Assembly: GCA_002404605.1 (NCBI GenBank)
Contig: DHKA01000019.1
Coordinates: 2,114 to 11,477 of the forward strand
Reading direction: 5' to 3'
DNA from: Clostridiales bacterium UBA4706
GTDB taxonomy: Bacteria; Bacillota; Clostridia; Oscillospirales; Oscillospiraceae
Length of the DNA stretch: 9,364 bases
Numbering within the stretch: position 1 is the first letter of the stretch; every line of letters starts with the position of its first letter. Position numbers and translations under genes: made by a program. Shown in pieces: positions 4,931 to 9,364 of this stretch. The notes below the pieces were generated by a model, which searched no databases, had not been told where the DNA came from, and worked only from the letters and a program-made list of their open reading frames with translations.

Positions 4931-6645
4931 ACGCAGCAGTAAAACCGCGCCGCAGCGGCGCAAAAATCATGGCGCAGCTCATCGTTCTGCTCGGTTCGCT
5001 CGCGTACATCATGCTGCTCGCCGTAATCAACGGCACGGCGGGCTTTCTGTGCGCGATGGGCGTGACGCTCTCGGGCGCCGCCGCCATCGCCAAAGCGCTC
5101 GGCGAGAGCATGTCCCTTTCCTATGGCGCGCTCATCGCGCTTTCCGTGGGCTGCGGCGTGCTGCGCGGGCTGCTCCGGTTTGCTGAGCAGTACGGCAACC
5201 ACTATATCGCCTTCCGCCTGCTGGCGGTGCTGCGCGACAAGATCTTCACGGCGCTCCGCCGTCTGTGCCCGGCCAAGCTGGAAACGCGGCAGAAGGGCGC
5301 CATCATTGCGATGATCACCGCCGATATTGAAACGCTCGAGGTGTTCTATGCGCACACCGTTTCGCCCATCTGCATCGCGGTGCTGATGAGCGCGGGGATG
5401 ACGGTATTCATCGGCTGTGTATCGAGCTGGTATCTGGCGCTCGTCGCGGCGGCGGGATACGTTACCATCGGGATCCTCGTCCCGCTCGTATTTTCCCGGC
5501 GCGTGCGCGCCGCGGGCCAGGCGTACCGCGCGGAGTTTTCCTCGTTCAGCGCGTATTTCCTTGACAGCATCCGCGGTATCCGGGATATCGTGCTCCACAA
5601 CGCAGGCACGCAGCGCGCCGCCGAAGTTGACCGGCGCTCGGGTGTCCTTCTCGCCGAAACGAAAAAAATGAAGCGCGAAACGGCCCGTGCCGCCGCGGGA
5701 ACGGAGCTTTGCGTGTCGCTTTTCATCCTTGCGGGGCTTGCCGCGGGAACGGCGCTCACCGTGACGGGCGCTCTCACGCCCGGCGCAATGCTCCTCGGCG
5801 TCACGGCGCTCTTCGGCTCGTTCGGGCCGGTCATTGCGATCTCGGCGCTGCCGGGCAATCTTACGCAGACGCTCGCCTCGGGCGAGCGGGTGCTCGACCT
5901 TCTGGAGGAGGAGAGCGCCGTGCGCGAGGTGGAGAAAGGCGAGAGGATCGACTTTTCGCATCTCTCCGCCGACGGCGTCACATTCTCCTACGACGGCGTG
6001 ACGAACGTGCTCAGCGATGTATGGATGTACGCCGAAAAGGGGGAGATCGTCGGCATCGTCGGCGAATCCGGCTGTGGCAAGTCCACCTTCCTCAAGCTGC
6101 TCCTCCGCTTCTGGCAGAAGCAGGACGGCGAGATCCTCTACAACGGCACGGACATCGACGAGATCGAAACGGCCAGCCTTCTTGACAATGTGACGATGGT
6201 GAGTCAGACGACGTATCTTTTCGATGAGACGATCGAGGAAAATCTCCGCATCGCCCGGCCCGGCGCGACGCGCGCCGAAATCGAGGAGGCGTGCCGCCTC
6301 GCGTCGATCCATGAGTTCATCCTCTCGCTGCCGGAGGGGTACGAAACGCGCGTCGGCGCGCTCGGCGATAATCTCTCCACGGGTGAGAAGCAGCGGCTCG
6401 GTCTGGCGCGTGCTCTGCTGCGCGGCAGCGCGCTCATCTTGCTCGACGAGCCGACAAGCAACGTGGACAGCATCAACGAGGGCATCATTTTGCAGGCGCT
6501 GCGCCGGCTGCGCAACAAGAAGGGTATCATTCTTGTATCGCACCGCGAATCCACCATGGCGATCGCCGACCGGGTGTACGGCGTGAAAAACGGACGGATG
6601 TTCCCCCTGCCGCGCGCAGGGGCAGAAACGAAAGGAAACGAATGA
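4927..6645 (+). CDS. ABC exporter half-transporter, subunit 2 (permease-ATPase fusion)
   Basis: A 572-residue half-transporter with an N-terminal transmembrane domain (about 1-320; hydrophobic spans near 17-36, 38-56, 64-83, 146-188 and 260-305) and a C-terminal ATPase. Motifs: FSYDG (353-357), Walker A GESGCGKST (379-387), normal Q-loop Gln427 in VSQTTYLF, Walker B LILLDE with Glu508, H-loop His539. The signature is the variant LSTGE (483-487) instead of LSGGQ. The start is ATG 4927, overlapping the previous stop as ATGA and preceded by GGGAGG with about 7 nt spacing. A longer in-frame ATG at 4828 would add 33 arginine-rich residues lying over the subunit 1 coding region and is rejected. In a head-to-tail ATPase dimer this LSTGE faces the Walker A of subunit 1, the subunit that lacks the Q-loop Gln, so this pair should have one degenerate and one canonical ATP site. 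Its stop overlaps the DUF454 start as ATGA. Confidence 0.93.
   Translation: MNAAVKPRRSGAKIMAQLIVLLGSLAYIMLLAVINGTAGFLCAMGVTLSGAAAIAKALGESMSLSYGALIALSVGCGVLRGLLRFAEQYGNHYIAFRLLAVLRDKIFTALRRLCPAKLETRQKGAIIAMITADIETLEVFYAHTVSPICIAVLMSAGMTVFIGCVSSWYLALVAAAGYVTIGILVPLVFSRRVRAAGQAYRAEFSSFSAYFLDSIRGIRDIVLHNAGTQRAAEVDRRSGVLLAETKKMKRETARAAAGTELCVSLFILAGLAAGTALTVTGALTPGAMLLGVTALFGSFGPVIAISALPGNLTQTLASGERVLDLLEEESAVREVEKGERIDFSHLSADGVTFSYDGVTNVLSDVWMYAEKGEIVGIVGESGCGKSTFLKLLLRFWQKQDGEILYNGTDIDEIETASLLDNVTMVSQTTYLFDETIEENLRIARPGATRAEIEEACRLASIHEFILSLPEGYETRVGALGDNLSTGEKQRLGLARALLRGSALILLDEPTSNVDSINEGIILQALRRLRNKKGIILVSHRESTMAIADRVYGVKNGRMFPLPRAGAETKGNE
6604..6622 (+). other. Hairpin at the end of ABC subunit 2, upstream of the DUF454 start
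   Basis: CCCCTGC (6604-6610) pairs with GCAGGGG (6616-6622) around CGCGC. It is within the last 14 codons of the exporter gene and ends 10 bases before the AAAGGA ribosome binding site of the next gene. It could tune re-initiation or protect an mRNA end; there is no T-tract, so it is not a terminator. Confidence 0.4.
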
Positions 6646-7052
6646 AGATAAAAAAGATCTTATGGCTCTGCCTTGGCTGCGTAGGCCTTGTGCTCGGCGC
6701 TCTCGGCGCGGTGCTGCCGCTGCTGCCGACGGTACCGTTTCTTCTGCTGGCCGCGCTCGGCTTTGCCAAAAGCTCCGAGCGGCTGCACACATGGTTCACC
6801 GGCACGAAGCTCTATAAAAACAATCTCGAAAGCTATGTACGCGGCGAGGGCATGACCGCCGCGGCCAAGCGGCGCATCATGCTCACCGTTACGGCGCTCA
6901 TGGCCGTCGGCTTCGCATTGATGATGCGAAAGGAGCTCTATATTCCGTGCATCATTCTCGCCTGCGTCTGGGTCGGGCACGTGATCTACTTTGTTTTCGG
7001 CGTAAAGACCTGCCGCAGCGCTCCGGCGCTAAAGGAAGAGAACAGCATATGA
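6642..7052 (+). CDS. YbaN/DUF454-family small membrane protein
   Basis: A 136-residue cytoplasmic membrane protein of the YbaN/DUF454 family (PF04304), function unknown. The family signature is clear: GAVLPLLPTVPFLLLAA (22-38) followed by FAKSSERLHTWF (41-52) and a Lys in TAAAKRRIM (72-80). Hydrophobic segments lie at about 7-25, 27-42, 79-95 and 99-120, giving four probable spans, the first two nearly continuous around the Pro-rich LPLLP turn. The length is usual for the family. The ATG overlaps the ABC subunit 2 stop as ATGA with AAAGGA 5 nt upstream, so it is the third gene of the exporter operon, and the bidirectional terminator starts at its stop codon. From memory, DUF454 members in other bacteria occur near haem or iron transport genes; a related accessory role here is only inference. 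Confidence 0.9.
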   Translation: MKIKKILWLCLGCVGLVLGALGAVLPLLPTVPFLLLAALGFAKSSERLHTWFTGTKLYKNNLESYVRGEGMTAAAKRRIMLTVTALMAVGFALMMRKELYIPCIILACVWVGHVIYFVFGVKTCRSAPALKEENSI

Positions 7053-7097
7053 AAAAATCTCCGCATGACCGGTCAAACGGTTATGCGGAGATTTTTT
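7052..7097. terminator. Bidirectional intrinsic terminator between the convergent DUF454 and flavodoxin genes
   Basis: AAAAAATCTCCGCAT (7052-7066) is exactly complementary to ATGCGGAGATTTTTT (7083-7097). The stem continues with a G-U pair and ACCG (7068-7071) with CGGT (7078-7081), closing a 6-nt GTCAAA loop: 20 pairs in all with no mismatch besides G-U. The A-run on one side and the T-run on the other serve both directions. It ends the ABC-DUF454 operon on the plus strand and lies about 45 bases past the flavodoxin stop on the minus strand. Its first base is the last base of the DUF454 TGA stop. Confidence 0.95.
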
Positions 7098-7141
7098 CAT
7101 GGAATGGATATTCTGCGCCGCGCCGAAACGTTTTCTTCGGC

Positions 7142-7621
7142 TCACTTGCCGAGCGTTTCGACCCACGCTTTTACGGCGCCGGCGCTCTCCCGCGCGCTCA
7201 TGCGCTTGCCGGGCAGAATGTTGGCCGCGGGGCAGACGGCGCGCAGGATATCCGCCGTCTTGCCCATGCCGCTGCCGCCGGAGGTCGCAAACGGGATCAC
7301 CGTTTTGCCGGTGAAGTCGTAGCTTTCGAGAAACGTTTCGATGATGCGCGGCGCCTGGTACCACCAGATCGGGAAGCCGACGAACACAGTATCGTACTGC
7401 ACCATATCCTCCACGCGGCCCGCAATGGCGGGACGGCTGTGCTCGTCCTTCATTTCGATCGTGCTGCGGCTCTTCCTGTCCATCCAGTTCAGATCGGCAG
7501 AGGTATACGCCGTCTCGGGGCGGATCTCAAAAAGGTCGCCGCCGGTCACGGCGGAGAGCGTTTTTGCGAGCTTTGCCGTTTCGCCGCTGGCGGAGAAATA
7601 AGCGATCAGGGTTTTATTCAT
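7142..7621 (-). CDS. Flavodoxin family protein (Flavodoxin_4-like)
   Basis: A 159-residue single-domain flavodoxin-like protein, expected to bind FMN and act in the cytosol as an electron carrier or small NAD(P)H-dependent reductase. The N-terminal strand and phosphate loop LIAYFSASGETAKLAK (5-20) matches the AYFSxTGxT pattern. DTVFVGFPIWWYQAPRIIETFL (77-98) and KTVIPFATSGGSGMG (106-120) are the typical FMN-ring and second-loop regions of the Flavodoxin_4 (PF12682) group. The length fits the family. The start ATG 7621 follows AGGAGG with a 9-nt gap; the upstream in-frame ATG at 7759 would add 46 residues lying over promoter sequence. It is a single gene with its own extended -10 promoter, divergent from uvrB. 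Such genes are often stress- or redox-induced, but no specific regulator site is visible. The donor, acceptor and substrate cannot be inferred. Confidence 0.93.
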   Translation of the reverse strand: MNKTLIAYFSASGETAKLAKTLSAVTGGDLFEIRPETAYTSADLNWMDRKSRSTIEMKDEHSRPAIAGRVEDMVQYDTVFVGFPIWWYQAPRIIETFLESYDFTGKTVIPFATSGGSGMGKTADILRAVCPAANILPGKRMSARESAGAVKAWVETLGK

Positions 7622-7655
7622 AGAAAAATACCTCCTTGAAAATCTGTATATCATC

Positions 7656-7664
7656 AGTATAGCA
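7656..7664 (-). promoter_or_regulatory. Extended -10 promoter of the flavodoxin gene
   Basis: On the minus strand TGCTATACT forms an extended -10 (TGn plus TATACT, 7661-7656). The -35 region around 16-18 bp upstream (TGGATT-like) is poor. Transcription would begin near 7649, giving a leader of under 30 nt before ATG 7621, which carries the AGGAGG at 7636-7631. Confidence 0.65.
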
Positions 7665-7723
7665 TATCCCGCGGCGGAAATCCACCGGGCGGGGAGTTTT
7701 TGCACGCAGGGCGGGTGAATCGC

Positions 7724-7752
7724 TTGTGCGGCGCGGTGCGGTGTGGTATAAT
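7724..7752 (+). promoter_or_regulatory. Promoter of uvrB
   Basis: TTGTGC (7724-7729; first three bases match TTGACA) is 17 bp before a perfect TATAAT (7747-7752). Transcription would start near 7759. No GAAC-N4-GTTC LexA box of the Firmicutes type occurs in 7622-7790. A 13-bp dyad ATAATTCAATTAT (7751-7763) overlaps the -10 end and the start site. Confidence 0.8.
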
Positions 7753-7790
7753 AATTCAATTATAGAATGTGGTTTGAAAAGGAGCGCGTT

Positions 7791-9364
7791 ATGCCGGAAT
7801 TTCATGTGGTAAGCGAATATTCGCCCGCGGGCGATCAGCCGCAGGCGATCGAAAAGCTCGCCGAGGGCGTCGCCGCAGGACTGGACGAGCAGACGCTGCT
7901 CGGCGTCACCGGCTCCGGCAAAACGTACACGATGGCGAAGGTCATCGAGCGCGTGCAGAAGCCGACGCTCGTGCTCGCGCACAACAAAACGCTCGCCGCG
8001 CAGCTTTGCAGCGAGTTCAAGGAGTTCTTCCCGGACAACGCCGTGGAGTATTTCGTCTCCTATTACGACTACTACCAGCCGGAAGCGTACATCCCGCACA
8101 CGGATACCTATATTGAAAAGGACGCCTCCACGAACGAGGAGATCGACCGCCTGCGCCTTTCGGCCACGTTTTCGCTGCTGGAGCGGCGGGACGTGATCGT
8201 CGTGGCGTCCGTGAGCTGCATTTACGGTCTCGGCGAGCCGGACGATTTTGCACGCATGGCCATTTCGCTCCGTCCCGGCAGCAGCCTGCCGCAGGAGGAG
8301 CTTTTAAAAAAGCTCATCGACTGCCGGTATGAGCGAAACGACATCGCCTTCGAGCGCAACATGTTCCGCGTGCGCGGCGACACGGTGGAGATCTTCCCGG
8401 CCTACTGGCGCGATAAGGCCATCCGCATCGAGTACTTCGGCGACGAGATCGAGCGCATCAGCGAGATCAACCCCCTCACGGGCGCGGCGGTGCACACGCT
8501 CAGCCACACGGCCATCTACCCTGCAAGCCACTACGTGACGCCGCCGGAGAAAATGGCGCGCGCCGTGCAGGAGATCCGCCGCGAGTGCGACGAGCGGGTG
8601 AAGTTCTTCAAGGAGAACGATAAGCCGCTCGAGGCCGAACGCATCGCGCAGCGCACGAATTTCGATATCGAGATGATCCAGGAGCTTGGCTACTGCTCCG
8701 GTGTGGAGAACTATTCGCGCATCATCTCCGGTCGCCCGGTCGGGAGCGCGCCGATGACGCTGCTCGACTATTTCCCGAAGGACTTTCTCATGTTCATCGA
8801 CGAATCGCACGTCACCCTGCCGCAGGTGCGCGCCATGTACCACGGCGACCGCGCGCGCAAGGAAGCGCTCGTTGAATACGGCTTCCGGCTGCCGTCGGCG
8901 TTCGATAACCGGCCGCTGAAGTTTGAAGAATTCCAGCAGCGGGTGAATCAGGTCATATACGTTTCCGCCACGCCCGGCGAGTACGAGCGCACGCGCTCGG
9001 GCCAGATCGCCGAGCAGATCATCCGTCCGACAGGGCTTACCGATCCGAAGATCGACGTGCGCCCCATCGAGGGCCAGATCGACGATCTCATCGCCGAGAT
9101 CCACACGCGCATCGAGCGCGGCGAGCGCACGCTCGTCACGACGCTCACCAAGCGCATGGCGGAGGATCTGACGGCATATCTCGGCAACGCCGGCATCAAA
9201 ACGCGCTACATGCACCACGACGTCGGCGCGATGGAGCGCATGGAGATCATCCGCGATCTGCGCCGGGGCGAATTTGACGTGCTCGTCGGCATCAACCTTC
9301 TGCGCGAGGGCCTTGACCTTCCCGAGGTATCGCTCATTGCGATCCTCGACGCGGACAAGGAGGG
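7791..9364 (+). CDS. uvrB: UvrABC excinuclease subunit B, 3' end cut by the window
   Basis: UvrB, the damage-verifying helicase-like subunit of nucleotide excision repair; it is loaded by UvrA and recruits UvrC for incision. Only the first 524 codons (plus two bases) are present; full-length UvrB is about 660 residues, so the end of helicase domain 2 and the C-terminal UVR domain are outside. Visible motifs: N-terminal FHVVSEYSPAGDQPQAI (4-20), Walker A GVTGSGKT (38-45), AHNKTLAAQL (63-72), the aromatic damage-probing hairpin YYDYYQPEAYIP (91-102), Walker B IDESH (336-340), SATPG (392-396) and motif V/VI region INLLREGLDLPE (501-512). The start ATG has AAAAGGAG 6 nt upstream and its own promoter at 7724-7752. 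The reading frame is intact to the window edge. Whether uvrA and uvrC follow is not visible. Confidence 0.98.
   Translation, partial: MPEFHVVSEYSPAGDQPQAIEKLAEGVAAGLDEQTLLGVTGSGKTYTMAKVIERVQKPTLVLAHNKTLAAQLCSEFKEFFPDNAVEYFVSYYDYYQPEAYIPHTDTYIEKDASTNEEIDRLRLSATFSLLERRDVIVVASVSCIYGLGEPDDFARMAISLRPGSSLPQEELLKKLIDCRYERNDIAFERNMFRVRGDTVEIFPAYWRDKAIRIEYFGDEIERISEINPLTGAAVHTLSHTAIYPASHYVTPPEKMARAVQEIRRECDERVKFFKENDKPLEAERIAQRTNFDIEMIQELGYCSGVENYSRIISGRPVGSAPMTLLDYFPKDFLMFIDESHVTLPQVRAMYHGDRARKEALVEYGFRLPSAFDNRPLKFEEFQQRVNQVIYVSATPGEYERTRSGQIAEQIIRPTGLTDPKIDVRPIEGQIDDLIAEIHTRIERGERTLVTTLTKRMAEDLTAYLGNAGIKTRYMHHDVGAMERMEIIRDLRRGEFDVLVGINLLREGLDLPEVSLIAILDADKE

Noticed and set aside
2942..4963. Minus-strand open frame of 673 codons opposite the ABC subunit 1 gene
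   Set aside because: Low-complexity Arg/His-rich translation with no recognisable domain; the plus strand carries all ABC motifs.
3194..6645. Calling the ABC pair cydDC
   Set aside because: Subunit 1 has CydD-like stretches, but no cytochrome bd genes are present, and many unrelated exporter pairs share these features.
4867..6792. Minus-strand open frame of 641 codons opposite the ABC subunit 2 gene
   Set aside because: Again a mirror frame of a GC-rich gene, with charged repetitive composition and no ribosome binding site of note.
7122..7141. GCCGAA/TTCGGC hairpin next to the flavodoxin stop as a second terminator
   Set aside because: Only 6 bp with no T-tract following on the minus strand; the strong terminator at 7052-7097 explains termination.
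7765..7775. GAATGTGGTTT upstream of uvrB as a LexA box
   Set aside because: It differs from GAAC-N4-GTTC in both half-sites and in spacing.
8304..9218. Minus-strand open frame of 304 codons within uvrB
   Set aside because: Antisense to highly conserved UvrB sequence; no independent motif.

Overview
The window is GC-rich (roughly 60% by eye) and densely coded. It has strong AGGAGG-type ribosome binding sites, consensus sigma-A-like promoters, and ATGA or short overlaps between genes. Gene content (HI0933 and COG2509 flavoproteins, a paired ABC exporter, a YbaN/DUF454 protein, a Flavodoxin_4 protein, uvrB) suggests a high-GC member of the Clostridia, perhaps an Oscillospiraceae-like gut bacterium. 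This is inference from style and gene content, not a phylogenetic placement.

Layout. 1-196: an intergenic stretch packed with five back-to-back hairpins; the innermost looks like the terminator of the leftward operon. 197-2900 (minus strand): two overlapping FAD-dependent oxidoreductases, an HI0933/TIGR00275-family protein followed by a COG2509-family protein, translationally coupled through an 8-base overlap and a GTG start. 2901-3193: a divergent control region with an extended -10 promoter leftward and a near-consensus promoter rightward. The rightward transcript has a structured leader of about 95 nt. 3194-7052 (plus strand): a three-gene operon with ATGA overlaps, encoding two half-transporters of a heterodimeric ABC exporter and a small YbaN/DUF454 membrane protein. 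7052-7097: a 20-bp-stem bidirectional terminator shared with the convergent flavodoxin gene (7142-7621, minus). 7622-7790: divergent promoters for the flavodoxin gene and uvrB. 7791-end: uvrB, cut off by the window edge after 524 codons.

How the parts work together. The ABC pair is probably one heterodimeric exporter. Its two departures from canonical ATPase motifs (no Q-loop Gln in the first subunit, LSTGE instead of LSGGQ in the second) would fall in the same composite ATP site, giving one normal and one degenerate site. The substrate is not evident. I see no unmistakable new system. The items most worth a second look are the ABC leader (terminator-like hairpin, dyad, competing pairings, and a 33-codon frame ending in ATGA at the ABC start), the asymmetric exporter linked to DUF454, and the hairpin cluster at the left edge.
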